A stretch of DNA of 64,000 nucleotides from Roseiarcus sp963749715 (GCA_963749715.1 CAVVNR010000004.1:124001-188000), one strand, 5' to 3'. Shown: positions 17,670-26,889, counted from the first letter of the stretch. Notes: a model not told the origin generated them from the sequence alone. Numbers and translations: made by a program.

Positions 17670-18958
17670 CTACAAGTCTAACACCATTCGCGCGGGGTCT
17701 TCGAGCGCTTCCTTGACGCGGACCAGGAAGGTCACCGCCTCCCTGCCGTCGACGATCCGATGGTCGTAGCTCAACGCCAGATACATCATCGGCCGGATCT
17801 CGACTTTGCCGGCGACCGCGACTGGCCGCTCCTGGATCTTGTGCATGCCCAGGATGCCCGACTGCGGCGCATTGAGGATCGGCGTCGACATCAGCGAGCC
17901 GTAAATGCCCCCATTGGTGATCGTGAACGTGCCGCCCTGCAATTCCTCGAGCTTGAGCTGACCGTCGCGGGCCCGCTTCCCCAGATCGGCGATCGTCTTC
18001 TCAATCTCCGCTATCGAAAGCTTGTCCGCGTCGCGGACCACGGGAACGATCAGCCCCTTGTCGGCGCCGACGGCGATGCCGACGTGGTAATAGTTCTTGT
18101 AGACGAGGTCGGCGCCGTCGATTTCGGCGTTGACGGCGGGGATTTCCTTCAGCGCCTGAACGCACGCCTTGACGAAAAAGCCCATGAAGCCAAGCTTGGC
18201 GCCGTGTTTTTTCTCGAACGCGTCCTTGTAGCGGGCGCGAAGCGCCATCACTTCGCTCATGTCGACCTCGTTGAAGGTCGTGAGCATCGCCGCGGTGTTC
18301 TGCGCGTCCTTAAGCCGGCGCGCGATGGTTTGGCGCAGCTTGGTCATGCGCACCCGCTCTTCGCGGGCGCTGTCGTCTGGGGTCGTCGAGCGCGCAGCGG
18401 GGGCTGGCGCGGGAGCTGGAGCCGCAACAGGCGCAGGCGCCCGAACCGGCGCCGGGGCGACGACGGGCGAGGATGCGTTCGCCGGTGCGGCGGCCGCGAG
18501 CACGTCGCCTTTCAGCACTTGGCCGCGCTTCCCGCTGCCGGCGACGGACCTCAGATCGATCCTGTCCTCCGCGGCGATCTTGGCCGCGGCCGGCGACGGC
18601 GGCATCGCCGTCGCCGGAGCGGGGGCGGCTTGGCGCCCATGACGTCCGCCTCGCGGTCCAACTTCCGGTCATTGTTGACCGCTACCCCGCTCGCCGCGCG
18701 CTCCGGCGCGGGCGCCGCCGCTCCCCCCGAGAGCTGGCCGAGCAGCGCGCCGATCGCCACCGTCTGCCCGGTCTCCGCGGCGATCTCGCTCAAAACCCCT
18801 GCGCCCGGCGCGTTGACCTCGAGCGTCACCTTGTCGGTCTCGAGTTCAACCAGCGGCTCATCGGCCCGCACCGGCTCGCCGGCCTTCTTGAACCATTTGC
18901 CGACGGTCGCTTCGCTGATCAATTCGCCAAGCGTCGGAACCCGAATTTCAATCGCCAT
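17670..18958 (-). CDS. sucB: Dihydrolipoyllysine-residue succinyltransferase (E2 of 2-oxoglutarate dehydrogenase), one frameshift
   Basis: The ATG at 18958 opens a lipoyl domain (IRVPTLGELISEATVGKWFK, lipoylated lysine in LVELETDKVTLEV). After a linker, the E3-binding domain (PPSPAAAKIAAEDRIDLRSV) and the acyltransferase domain (FNEVDMSEVMALRARYKDAF, HGAKLGFMGFFVKACVQAL, catalytic SYDHRIVDGREAVTFL) read in another frame. The switch is near 18610-18635 in the Pro/Ala-rich linker. One missing base explains it, and adding a base restores about 429 residues, the normal length. The enzyme transfers succinyl groups to CoA within the E1-E2-E3 complex encoded by the neighbouring sucA and lpd. Confidence 0.9.
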
Positions 18959-18991
18959 GTCAATCGCGCCGCGAAGCGCCCTTCTTTGCCG

Positions 18992-19327
18992 CTAGGGAGT
19001 AACGGAGGTGATCGGCGCGAGCGGCAAGCTCGGGCGCACGGCGATCGCCGGCATCGGGAGATGTTCATAAGCAAAGCCGCGTCCGGCCTTAATGACGGGA
19101 TCCGCGCCCAGCATCGCTTCGAGCGCAGCCCCGGAGGCCGCCTCGATGATCGCGACGCCATAGCCGCCGGCCGGATCGGCGACCGAGCCCATCGCCACCA
19201 CCACGCCCGTCTCCACCCGGGGCGTCCAATATTCGCGATGCGCGCGCATCAGGAGCCCTTCGTCGGACGTCATGTCGGCCATGAACGTCGTCCGCGGCGG
19301 CTTCAGCTTGCAGAGGTAATGGGGCAT
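18992..19327 (-). CDS. YCII-related protein
   Basis: 111 residues starting MPHYLCKLKPPRTTFMADMT at 19327; a GTG at 19345 is an alternative. The YCII features are the ferredoxin-like dimeric fold pattern with MRAHREYWTPRVETGVVVAM, DPAGGYGVAIIEAASG and the final AYEHLPMPAIAV, including the His-Asp-type pocket. YCII proteins bind small ligands and some are dehalogenase-like or muconolactone-isomerase-like, but the function is generally unknown. It sits between sucA (57 bases) and sucB (33 bases) and is probably co-transcribed. Confidence 0.82.
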   Translation of the reverse strand: MPHYLCKLKPPRTTFMADMTSDEGLLMRAHREYWTPRVETGVVVAMGSVADPAGGYGVAIIEAASGAALEAMLGADPVIKAGRGFAYEHLPMPAIAVRPSLPLAPITSVTP

Positions 19328-19384
19328 GTCGAACTCGCTTCGCACTGTCGCGCCGTTCGCCTTAGGACCCTTGCCGGATAACCT

Positions 19385-22348
19385 TCAAGACAGACATTCG
19401 TCGATGAACGCCCTGAGCTGCGCCAAGTGCTTCGACATGAGGCCGGTCGCGGTCGACGCGGACGCCGGACGCCCGGCGTAGCGGGGGCGTTTCGATTTGC
19501 CCCCAATCTGGCCCAGCGCCCATTCGAGATAGGTTTCGACAAAGCTCCAGGCGCCCATATTCTTAGGCTCCTCCTGGCACCACACGATCTCGGCCTGCTT
19601 GAAGCGCATCAGCTCCTTCAACAGGGCCTTGGCCGGGAACGGATAGAGCTGCTCGATCCGCAACAGATAGACGTCGTCGACCCCGCGCTTCTCGCGCTCG
19701 TCGTAAAGATCGTAATAGACCTTGCCAGAGCAGAGCACGACGCGGCGGATCTTGTCGTCCTTGGCGAGCGTGATCTTCTCACCCTTGTGCGTCTCCGCAT
19801 GATCCCACAACAGGCGGTGGAACGTCGTTCCCGGCCCGAACGCCTCGAGGTTGGAAACGGCGCGCTTGTTCCGCAGCATCGACTTCGGGGTCATCGCGAT
19901 CAGCGGCTTGCGGAATTCGCGCTTGAGCTGCCTTCTCAGCGCATGGAAGAAATTGGCGGGCGTCGTGCATGCGACGACTTGCATGTTGTCCTCGGCGCAA
20001 AGCTGCAGATAGCGCTCGAGCCGGGCGGAGGAATGTTCCGGCCCCGCGCCTTCGTAGCCGTGCGGCAGCAGGCAGACGAGGCCCGACATGCGCAGCCATT
20101 TGCGCTCGCCCGCCGAGATGAACTGGTCGAACACGACTTGCGCGCCGTTGGCGAAGTCGCCGAATTGCGCCTCCCACAGGACGAGCGCGTTCGGTTCGGC
20201 AAGCGAATAGCCATATTCGAAGCCGAGCACCGCTTCTTCCGACAGCATCGAGTTGATGACTTCGTAGCGCGCCTGCCCGTCGCGGACGTGGTTCAGCGGG
20301 ATGTAGCGCGCCTCGGTCTGCTGATCGATCAGCACCGAATGGCGCTGCGAGAACGTCCCGCGCTCGCTGTCCTGTCCCGACAGACGAACCGGAAAGCCGT
20401 CGTCCAGCAGCGAGCCGAAGGCGAGCGCCTCGGCGGTGGACCAGTCGATCCCCTCGCCGCTCGTGATCGCCGCACGGCGATTCTCGAGGAAGCGCAGAAT
20501 GGTCTTATGGATATTGAAGCCTTCGGGCGCCGTCGTGATCCTTTCGCCGATCTGCCTCAACCGGGCGAGTTCGACGCCGGTCTTGCCGCGGCGATCGTCG
20601 TCGGCGGTGTCCTGCGCCGCTTTGACGCCCGACCAGCGGCCGTCGAGCCAATCGGCCTTGTTGGCCGAGTAGGACTGACCGGCCTCGAATTCCGCCTCGA
20701 GCCTTTGGCGCCAGTCGGCGCGCATCTTGTCGACCTCGCCCTCGGTGACGACGCCCTCGGCGACGAGTTTGCTGGCGTAGATCTGCTGGGTCGTCGGATG
20801 CGAGCGGATAATCCGGTACATGATCGGCTGGGTGAACGAGGGCTCATCGCCCTCGTTATGGCCGAACCGGCGATAGCAGAACATGTCGATGACTACCGGC
20901 TTATGGAATTTCTGCCGGTATTCGGTCGCCACCTTGGCGCAGAAGACGACCGCTTCAGGATCGTCGCCGTTGACGTGAAAAATCGGCGCTTCGACCAGCT
21001 TGGCGACGTCCGAGGGATAGGGCGAGGAGCGCGAATAGCGCGGATAGGTGGTGAAGCCGATCTGGTTGTTGACGATGAAATGCAGCGAGCCGCCGGTCCT
21101 GTGCCCGCGTAAGCCCGAGAGGCCGAAGCACTCGGCCACCACGCCTTGTCCGGCAAAAGCGGCGTCGCCGTGGATCAGGAGCGCCAGCGCCTTCGAACGC
21201 TCGATGACGTCGTTCAATTGATCCTGCTTGGCGCGCACCTTGCCGAGCACTACCGGATCGACGATCTCGAGATGCGAGGGGTTCGCGGTCAGCGACAGGT
21301 GAACGCTGTTGCCGTCGAATTCGCGGTCCGACGACGCGCCGAGATGATATTTGACGTCGCCCGAGCCGTCGACCTCATCGGGCGAGGCCGAGCCCCCCTT
21401 GAACTCGTGGAAGATGACGCGGTGCGGCTTGTGCATGACCTGGCTCAACACGTTGAGCCGGCCCCGATGGGCCATGCCGAGGGCGATGTCGCGCAAGCCC
21501 AATTGGCCGCCGCGCTTGATGATCTGTTCCAGCGCCGGGACCATCGCCTCCGCGCCGTCGAGACCGAAGCGCTTGGCGCCGGGAAACTTGACGTCGAAGA
21601 AGTTCTCGAAGCCCTCGGCTTCGATCAGCTTGCTTAGGATGGCGCGCTTGCCCTCCTTGGTGAACCGGATTTCCTTGTCGGGCCCCTCGACGCGCTCCTG
21701 AATCCAGGCCTTCTCCGCCGGGTCGGAGATATGGATGAATTCGAATCCGATCGTGCCGCAGTAGGTGCGCCTGAGGATCGCAAGCATCTCGCGCAAGGTC
21801 GCATATTCGAGCCCGAGCACGTGATCGATGAAAATCTTGCGGTCGTAGTCGGATTCCTGAAAGCCGTAGGTCGCGGGGTGCAGCTCCTCGTGATCCCTGT
21901 GCGGCTCGAGGCCGAGGGGGTCGAGGTCGGCGTAGAGATGGCCGCGCATCCGATAAGCGCGGATCATCATCAGCGCGCGCACCGAATTGCGGGTGGCGCG
22001 GCGCATCTCGTCCTCGGTCGGCGCCGCCTTCTGCCCGGCTTCGGCCGCCTTGGCGCGCAGCTTGTCGGCGACCGCCTTTTCCGTCGCCGGCCAGTTGCCG
22101 TCCAGCGCATTGATGAGATCGCCCTTCGGCGTCGCCGGCCAATCGGGCTTGCGCCACGACGCCCCGCGCGCGGTCTTGACCACGCTTGCGGGATCGTCGC
22201 CGAGGGCGGCGAAGAAATCCCGCCAGTCGGGTTCGACCGAAAGCGGATCCTGTTCGTATTTCGCCTGCAAGGCCTCGATGTAGGCGCTGTTGGCGCCGTA
22301 CAGAAACGAGGTCTGCAGCAACGCTTGATTGACGTCTTGGCGGGTCAT
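19385..22348 (-). CDS. sucA: 2-oxoglutarate dehydrogenase E1 component
   Basis: 987 residues, the normal length, from an ATG at 22348 (MTRQDVNQALLQTSFLYGAN). The N-terminal E2-binding region SAYIEALQAKYEQDPLSVEP is followed by the TPP enzyme core: GMAHRGRLNVLSQVMHKPHR, GDVKYHLGASSDREFDGN, LLIHGDAAFAGQGVVAE, GFTTYPRYSRSSPY, HVNGDDPEAVVFCAKVA and CYRRFGHNEGDEPSFTQP. The C-terminal transketolase-type domain contains EYGYSLAEPNALVLWEAQFG, LLPHGYEGAGPEHSSARLE and the ending VWCQEEPKNMGAW. E1 decarboxylates 2-oxoglutarate and loads succinyl onto E2 lipoate. The start is 15 bases downstream of sucD. Confidence 0.96.
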   Translation of the reverse strand: MTRQDVNQALLQTSFLYGANSAYIEALQAKYEQDPLSVEPDWRDFFAALGDDPASVVKTARGASWRKPDWPATPKGDLINALDGNWPATEKAVADKLRAKAAEAGQKAAPTEDEMRRATRNSVRALMMIRAYRMRGHLYADLDPLGLEPHRDHEELHPATYGFQESDYDRKIFIDHVLGLEYATLREMLAILRRTYCGTIGFEFIHISDPAEKAWIQERVEGPDKEIRFTKEGKRAILSKLIEAEGFENFFDVKFPGAKRFGLDGAEAMVPALEQIIKRGGQLGLRDIALGMAHRGRLNVLSQVMHKPHRVIFHEFKGGSASPDEVDGSGDVKYHLGASSDREFDGNSVHLSLTANPSHLEIVDPVVLGKVRAKQDQLNDVIERSKALALLIHGDAAFAGQGVVAECFGLSGLRGHRTGGSLHFIVNNQIGFTTYPRYSRSSPYPSDVAKLVEAPIFHVNGDDPEAVVFCAKVATEYRQKFHKPVVIDMFCYRRFGHNEGDEPSFTQPIMYRIIRSHPTTQQIYASKLVAEGVVTEGEVDKMRADWRQRLEAEFEAGQSYSANKADWLDGRWSGVKAAQDTADDDRRGKTGVELARLRQIGERITTAPEGFNIHKTILRFLENRRAAITSGEGIDWSTAEALAFGSLLDDGFPVRLSGQDSERGTFSQRHSVLIDQQTEARYIPLNHVRDGQARYEVINSMLSEEAVLGFEYGYSLAEPNALVLWEAQFGDFANGAQVVFDQFISAGERKWLRMSGLVCLLPHGYEGAGPEHSSARLERYLQLCAEDNMQVVACTTPANFFHALRRQLKREFRKPLIAMTPKSMLRNKRAVSNLEAFGPGTTFHRLLWDHAETHKGEKITLAKDDKIRRVVLCSGKVYYDLYDEREKRGVDDVYLLRIEQLYPFPAKALLKELMRFKQAEIVWCQEEPKNMGAWSFVETYLEWALGQIGGKSKRPRYAGRPASASTATGLMSKHLAQLRAFIDECLS

Positions 22349-22363
22349 GAGACGCGGACTCCC

Positions 22364-23251
22364 TCACTTGCCCTTCAACAGATCGACCAATGTCTTGCCG
22401 AGCCGGGCGGGCGAGGGCGAGACGCGGATGCCGGCCGCCTCCATTGCTGCGATCTTGTCCTCGGCGCCCCCCTTGCCGCCGGCGATGATTGCGCCGGCAT
22501 GCCCCATGCGCCGCCCCGAAGGCGCGGTTCGGCCGGCGATGAAGCCGACGACCGGCTTGGCGCGGCCGCGCTTGGCCTCGCCCTTGAGAAACTCGGCGGC
22601 GTCCTCCTCCGCCTGGCCGCCGATCTCTCCGATCATCACGATCGATTTCGTCTGCGGGTCGGCCAGAAACATGGCGAGCGCGTCGACGAATTCCAAGCCC
22701 TTGATCGGGTCGCCGCCGATGCCGACCGCCGTCGTCTGCCCTAGACCTTCGCGCGTCGTCTGGAACACCGCCTCGTAGGTCAGAGTGCCCGACCGCGAAA
22801 CGACCCCGACGCTGCCGCGCGAAAAGATGTTGCCCGGCATGATGCCGATCTTGCATTCGCCCGCGGTCATGACTCCGGGGCAGTTCGGACCGACCAGGAT
22901 CGACTTCGAGCCCATGAGCGCGCGCTTGACCCGCGCCATGTCGAGGACCGGGATGCCTTCGGTGATGCAGACGATCAGCGGCGTCTCGGCGTCGATCGCC
23001 TCGCAGATCGCGTCCGCCGCGCCGGGCGGGGGCACGTAGATCACGCTGGCGTCGGCGCCGGTCTTTTCCCGCGCCTCAGCGACGGTGTCGAACACCGGGA
23101 GCCCCAGGTGAATCGACCCGCCCTTGCCCGGCGAAACGCCGCCTACAAGCTTGGTGCCGTACGCCATCGCCTGCTCGGAATGGAACGTGCCGTTCTTGCC
23201 TGTGAAGCCCTGGGTGATGACTTTGGTGTCGGCGTTGACGAGGATGGACAT
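22364..23251 (-). CDS. sucD: Succinyl-CoA synthetase subunit alpha
   Basis: 295 residues starting MSILVNADTKVITQGFTGKN. CoA-binding domain: GTKLVGGVSPGKGGSIHLGL, VFDTVAEAREKTGADASVIY. The phosphohistidine loop is GRTAPSGRRMGHAGAIIAGG. Also seen: GPNCPGVMTAGECKIGIMPG and GVVSRSGTLTYEA. With SucC it interconverts succinyl-CoA and succinate with ADP or GDP phosphorylation. sucC and sucD are usually adjacent; here they are separated by about 1.2 kb holding a cupin gene and a toxin-antitoxin pair. Confidence 0.96.
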   Translation of the reverse strand: MSILVNADTKVITQGFTGKNGTFHSEQAMAYGTKLVGGVSPGKGGSIHLGLPVFDTVAEAREKTGADASVIYVPPPGAADAICEAIDAETPLIVCITEGIPVLDMARVKRALMGSKSILVGPNCPGVMTAGECKIGIMPGNIFSRGSVGVVSRSGTLTYEAVFQTTREGLGQTTAVGIGGDPIKGLEFVDALAMFLADPQTKSIVMIGEIGGQAEEDAAEFLKGEAKRGRAKPVVGFIAGRTAPSGRRMGHAGAIIAGGKGGAEDKIAAMEAAGIRVSPSPARLGKTLVDLLKGK

Positions 23252-23274
23252 GTCGGACTTTCAAACAAGGCAAG

Positions 23275-23709
23275 TCAGCGAATGCGGAACGGGTTCATGA
23301 CCTGGACCGCGCCATAGTACTGCCCATGGTTGAGATCTTCGCTGTAGAGGATGGGCGCCGACGCACGGGCTGCCGCAGCGATGATCGCCGCATCCCAATA
23401 CGAGATGCGAAATTCTCGCGCGGTCTCGATCGCCTGCTGGACCAGGAAGACATCGGTGACGACTTCGCAAAACTGTTCAAGCCACCCGACCCATTCAGAG
23501 GCCTCCGGCTCCGACAGCGGTATCGCGGTCGGCTTACCCGGATAGCTTTTCTGCGCGGCGACATAAAACTCCTGTAACACCTGAGCCGAGACACAAAAGC
23601 GCTCATTCTGGATAAGCTCATTCGCGATGGTAAATTTGTCCGGCTCGTCATTTTTCGGCCTCGCCGCGTAAACGAGGACGTTTGTGTCGACGAAGCACTG
23701 GACGGTCAT
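23275..23709 (-). CDS. vapC: PIN-domain ribonuclease toxin (VapC-type)
   Basis: 144 residues from an ATG at 23709, with GAGGA upstream. It is a PIN domain: FVDTNVLVYAARPKNDEPDK carries the first catalytic Asp (residue 8), VSAQVLQEFYVAAQKS the conserved Glu, ISYWDAAIIAAAARA the third acidic residue, and LYSEDLNHGQ the fourth. VapC toxins cleave specific RNAs (often initiator tRNA or rRNA) when freed from antitoxin. The gene overlaps the 3' end of the antitoxin gene by 62 bases, so the two are co-translated. The pair sits between sucC and sucD. Confidence 0.85.
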   Translation of the reverse strand: MTVQCFVDTNVLVYAARPKNDEPDKFTIANELIQNERFCVSAQVLQEFYVAAQKSYPGKPTAIPLSEPEASEWVGWLEQFCEVVTDVFLVQQAIETAREFRISYWDAAIIAAAARASAPILYSEDLNHGQYYGAVQVMNPFRIR

Positions 23710-23932
23710 AGAGTTCCTCGCGGTTCCAGACGTAGTCAGGGCTCAGACGTCCTCTTGACATTTCCGCCAACCGCAGCAGTTGCCGGCGCGCTTCCGCACG
23801 CTTGTCGTTCTCTCCGGCGATCTTCTCGAGATGCTGGCGAACAATGGCGTTGACTGTCGTTTTGTGTTCGACCGCGTAGGCGCGAACTTTGTCGAGCACC
23901 TCGTCATCGATCGCCAGAGTGATGTTTTTCAT
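23648..23932 (-). CDS. vapB: Antitoxin of the VapBC-type pair
   Basis: 94 residues from an ATG at 23932 with GGAGG six bases upstream. The N-terminus MKNITLAIDDEVLDKVRAYA then VEHKTTVNAIVRQHLEKIAG is a ribbon-helix-helix DNA-binding domain. The C-terminal part (RLAEMSRGRLSPDYVWNREE) is the toxin-wrapping tail common to antitoxins of this family. The antitoxin-toxin dimer probably represses its own promoter through the palindrome at 23947-23969. The overlapping 3' end (62 bases inside vapC) is longer than usual. Confidence 0.82.
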   Translation of the reverse strand: MKNITLAIDDEVLDKVRAYAVEHKTTVNAIVRQHLEKIAGENDKRAEARRQLLRLAEMSRGRLSPDYVWNREELYDRPVLRRHKRPRLRGEAEK

Positions 23933-23946
23933 CAGGAGCCTCCGGC

Positions 23947-23969
23947 ACACAGTATATGTGTAACTGTGT
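23947..23969. promoter_or_regulatory. Operator palindrome upstream of the antitoxin gene
   Basis: ACACAGT (23947-23953) and ACTGTGT (23963-23969) are perfect 7-base arms around a 9-base AT-rich centre (ATATGTGTA). It lies 15-37 bases upstream of the antitoxin ATG, where ribbon-helix-helix antitoxins bind for autoregulation. An AT-rich site here also implies that the pair has its own promoter inside the sucC-sucD interval. Confidence 0.5.
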
Positions 23970-24021
23970 TCCGATTTCCAGCCACTTCCGCTTGTCCGAA
24001 GCGAGCGCGGCACCGCAGATC

Positions 24022-24393
24022 CTACAGCCGTTCGAGTTTATGCACGGTCAACGCACTCGCCGCATCCCCGGTATTGAGCGTCGTGCTCGGCTCGAACATC
24101 AGGACGACCGGCTCCGGAGTGAGCGAGCGGGGCCGATGTTCGACGCCCCGAGGAACGACGACAAAATCGCCTTCGCCCATTTCCGCGACGCCGTCGCGAA
24201 AATCGATGGCGATGCGTCCGCGCAATACGAAGAAGGCCTCGTCTTCCCGCTCGTGCGCGTGCCAGTCGAATTGCGGGCCGAATTTCGCCACCTTGACCTG
24301 GCTGTCGTTGACGTCGCCGACGATGAAGGGATGAAACACCCCCTTCACCTTTCGGTCGACCGCCTCAAGGACGTTGATTTTCGACGGCGCCAT
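24022..24393 (-). CDS. Cupin-domain protein
   Basis: 123 residues from an ATG at 24393. Single small cupin barrel: FGPQFDWHAHEREDEAFFVL is cupin motif 1 (HxH..E) and FVVVPRGVEHRPRSL is motif 2 with the distal histidine, giving a normal metal site. Small cupins of this kind have varied isomerase, dioxygenase or binding roles, and no substrate can be assigned. It follows sucC by 34 bases on the same strand and is the first of the accessory genes separating sucC from sucD. Confidence 0.88.
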   Translation of the reverse strand: MAPSKINVLEAVDRKVKGVFHPFIVGDVNDSQVKVAKFGPQFDWHAHEREDEAFFVLRGRIAIDFRDGVAEMGEGDFVVVPRGVEHRPRSLTPEPVVLMFEPSTTLNTGDAASALTVHKLERL

Positions 24394-24427
24394 CGCCCTC
24401 TCCCCGTTGCCCCTGACCTTCGCCTCG

Positions 24428-25627
24428 TCAGGCCCCGGCCCTCACCGCGTTCACGATCTTCTGCGCCGCATCATCGAGGTCGTCCGCCGGAATCACGTTG
24501 AGGCCGGAGTTGCGGATGATCCTTTTGCCAAGGTCGACGTTGGTGCCCTCGAGACGCACGACCAGCGGAACCTTGAGACCGACCTCCTTCACCGCGGCGA
24601 TGACGCCCTCGGCGATGATGTCGCAGCGCATGATGCCGCCAAAGATGTTGACGAGAATGCCTTTCACGTTCGAGTCGGCGGTGATGATCTTGAACGCGGC
24701 GGTGACCTTGTCCTTCGAGGCCCCGCCGCCGACGTCGAGAAAGTTCGCCGGGCTTTCTCCGTAGAGCTTGATGATGTCCATCGTCGCCATCGCGAGCCCG
24801 GCGCCGTTGACCATGCAGCCGATCGAGCCTTCGAGCGCGACATAGTTGAGATCGTGCCTGGAGGCCTCGATCTCCTTGGCGTCCTCCTCGCTCTCGTCGC
24901 GCAGGGCGACGATGTCGGGATGCCGGTAGAGCGCGTTGTCGTCGAACGAAACCTTGGCGTCGAGCACGCGCAGTTGGCCGTTTGACATCACGATCAGCGG
25001 ATTGATTTCCAGCATCGACATGTCTTTGGCCTGGAACGCGGCATAGAGTTTGGCGACAAGGCTCTCCGTCTGCTTGGCGAGGTCACCGTCGAGGCCGAGG
25101 GATTGGGCGGCGGCGCGCCCATGATGGGGCATGATCCCGGTCGCCGGATCGACGGAAAAGCTATGGATCTTTTCCGGAGTATGGTGGGCGACGTCCTCGA
25201 TATTGACCCCGCCTTCGGTCGACAGGACGAACGCCACCCGAGACTTCTGGCGGTCGACGAGCGCCGACAGATAAAGCTCCTTGTCGATCGTGGCGCCCTC
25301 CTCGATGTAGAGGCGGTTGACCTGTTTGCCGTGGGGACCGGTCTGCGCGGTCACCAGCGTCGCGCCCAGCATCTGCGCGGCGAATGTCTTGAGTTCGTCG
25401 ATCGACTTGGCGAGCCGCACGCCGCCTTTGTCGCCCGCCGAAGGCTCTTTGAAGCGGCCCTTCCCGCGGCCGCCCGCGTGGATCTGGCTCTTCACCACCC
25501 AAAGCGGCCCGCCGAGCCTCTTGGCGCCCTCCTCCGCTTCTTCGGGGGTGAAAGCGGGAAAGCCGGCGGCGATCGGGACGCCGAATGCCCTGAGCACCGC
25601 CTTGGCCTGATATTCGTGGATGTTCAT
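24428..25627 (-). CDS. sucC: Succinyl-CoA synthetase subunit beta
   Basis: 399 residues starting MNIHEYQAKAVLRAFGVPIA. ATP-grasp domain: PLWVVKSQIHAGGRGKGRFK (nucleotide-binding lysine and glycine loop), LYIEEGATIDKELYLSALVD, LEINPLIVMSNGQLRVLDAK (Mg ligands). C-terminal CoA ligase domain: GSIGCMVNGAGLAMATMDII, NFLDVGGGASKDKVTAAFKI, GILVNIFGGIMRCDIIAEGV. It forms succinyl-CoA synthetase with SucD. mdh lies 55 bases upstream, consistent with an mdh-sucC start to the operon. Confidence 0.96.
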   Translation of the reverse strand: MNIHEYQAKAVLRAFGVPIAAGFPAFTPEEAEEGAKRLGGPLWVVKSQIHAGGRGKGRFKEPSAGDKGGVRLAKSIDELKTFAAQMLGATLVTAQTGPHGKQVNRLYIEEGATIDKELYLSALVDRQKSRVAFVLSTEGGVNIEDVAHHTPEKIHSFSVDPATGIMPHHGRAAAQSLGLDGDLAKQTESLVAKLYAAFQAKDMSMLEINPLIVMSNGQLRVLDAKVSFDDNALYRHPDIVALRDESEEDAKEIEASRHDLNYVALEGSIGCMVNGAGLAMATMDIIKLYGESPANFLDVGGGASKDKVTAAFKIITADSNVKGILVNIFGGIMRCDIIAEGVIAAVKEVGLKVPLVVRLEGTNVDLGKRIIRNSGLNVIPADDLDDAAQKIVNAVRAGA

Positions 25628-25682
25628 CGCGACGAGGACCTTAGTGAAGGGAAGCGCCGCCGATCGCCGGCGTTTTGGCCAT

Positions 25683-26648
25683 TCAGCCGGCGAGCGCGGG
25701 GTTGATCGCCTTGCAGGCCTCCATCAAAGCATGGACCGCCGCGACCGACTTTACGAACATCGCCTTCTCGGTTTCGTCGAACGCGATTTCGATAATGCGT
25801 TCGACCCCGCCCGCGCCGATCACCACCGGGACCCCGATGTAGGCGTCCTTGACGCCGTACTGGCCGGTCAGGCGCGCCGCGCAGGGCAGGACCCGGCGCT
25901 GATCCTTGAGGTAGGATTCCGCCATCGCGATCGCCGAGGCCGCGGGAGCATAAAAGGCCGAGCCAGTTTTCAGCAAATTGACGATCTCGCCCCCGCCCTT
26001 TCGCGTGCGCTCGACGATGGCGTCGAGTTTGGCCTGCGTCGTCCAACCCATCTTGACGAGGTCGGGCAACGGAATGCCCGCCACCGTCGAATAGCGGACG
26101 GACGGGACCATGTCGTCGCCGTGGCCGCCGAGCACGAAAGCGGTTACGTCTTCGACCGACACGTTGAATTCCTCGGAGACGAAATAACGAAAACGCGCCG
26201 AATCCAGCACCCCCGCCATCCCGACGACCTTGTTGGCTGGCAGACCGCAGGCTTTTTGCAACGCCCACACCATGGCGTCGAGCGGATTGGTGATGCAGAT
26301 GACGAACGCGTCCGGAGCATGCATCTTGATGCCCGCCGCGACCGCATCCATCACCTTGAGATTGATGCCGAGCAGGTCGTCGCGGCTCATGCCCGGCTTC
26401 CTGGGGACGCCGGCGGTGACGATGACGACGTCGGCCCCGGCGATTGCCGCATAGTCGCTCGCTCCCGCCAAACGCGCGTTGACGCCCTCGACCGAGGTCG
26501 ATTGAGCCAGATCGAGTGCTTTGCCCTGCGGCACTCCGTCGACGATATCGAACAGGACGACGTCGCCGAGTTCCTTCATTGCCGCCAGAAGAGCGAGCGT
26601 CCCGCCAATCTGGCCGGCCCCGATCAAAGCAATTTTCTTGCGCGCCAT
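25683..26648 (-). CDS. mdh: Malate dehydrogenase (LDH-like type)
   Basis: 321 residues starting MARKKIALIGAGQIGGTLAL, with the Rossmann GAGQIGG motif. Other family features are VTAGVPRKPGMSRDDLLGIN (substrate arginine loop), ITNPLDAMVWALQKACGLPA, the catalytic histidine in FVLGGHGDDMVPSVRYSTVA, and VPVVIGAGGVERIIEI. It oxidises malate to oxaloacetate with NAD+. It is the first gene of the TCA operon on this strand, with a promoter-like sequence about 66 bases upstream. Confidence 0.95.
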   Translation of the reverse strand: MARKKIALIGAGQIGGTLALLAAMKELGDVVLFDIVDGVPQGKALDLAQSTSVEGVNARLAGASDYAAIAGADVVIVTAGVPRKPGMSRDDLLGINLKVMDAVAAGIKMHAPDAFVICITNPLDAMVWALQKACGLPANKVVGMAGVLDSARFRYFVSEEFNVSVEDVTAFVLGGHGDDMVPSVRYSTVAGIPLPDLVKMGWTTQAKLDAIVERTRKGGGEIVNLLKTGSAFYAPAASAIAMAESYLKDQRRVLPCAARLTGQYGVKDAYIGVPVVIGAGGVERIIEIAFDETEKAMFVKSVAAVHALMEACKAINPALAG

Positions 26649-26713
26649 GGAATTTGTTCCGCGGTTCGAGAGCGCCCGTTCGTCCCGGAGCGGCCTGATG
26701 AGCTTCGTCGCGT

Positions 26714-26742
26714 GCTATCGTCCTAACGCCGCACACGATCAA
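26714..26742 (-). promoter_or_regulatory. Candidate sigma-70-type promoter for mdh-suc operon
   Basis: Reading the minus strand, TTGATC (26742-26737) and GATAGC (26719-26714) are separated by exactly 17 bases. They lie about 66 bases upstream of the mdh start in a 241-base non-coding region, the natural place for the operon promoter. The -10 match is imperfect. Nothing else is recognised in 26649-26889. Confidence 0.35.
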
Positions 26743-26889
26743 GCCAAACTTTTGGCGCACAGGGCCAAAAATCACTCCGAGCGAGCAATCGATGGCCGAA
26801 AAACTACACGACTTCAGTCTCTTATTGGATCTGCCACGGCGTCTGCGGCATCGCGGCGCATTATAAATTGCATCGATGTCGATTGAAAC

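Noticed and set aside
19427..21112. A 561-codon plus-strand frame opposite sucA
   Set aside because: Antisense to a full-length, highly conserved sucA.
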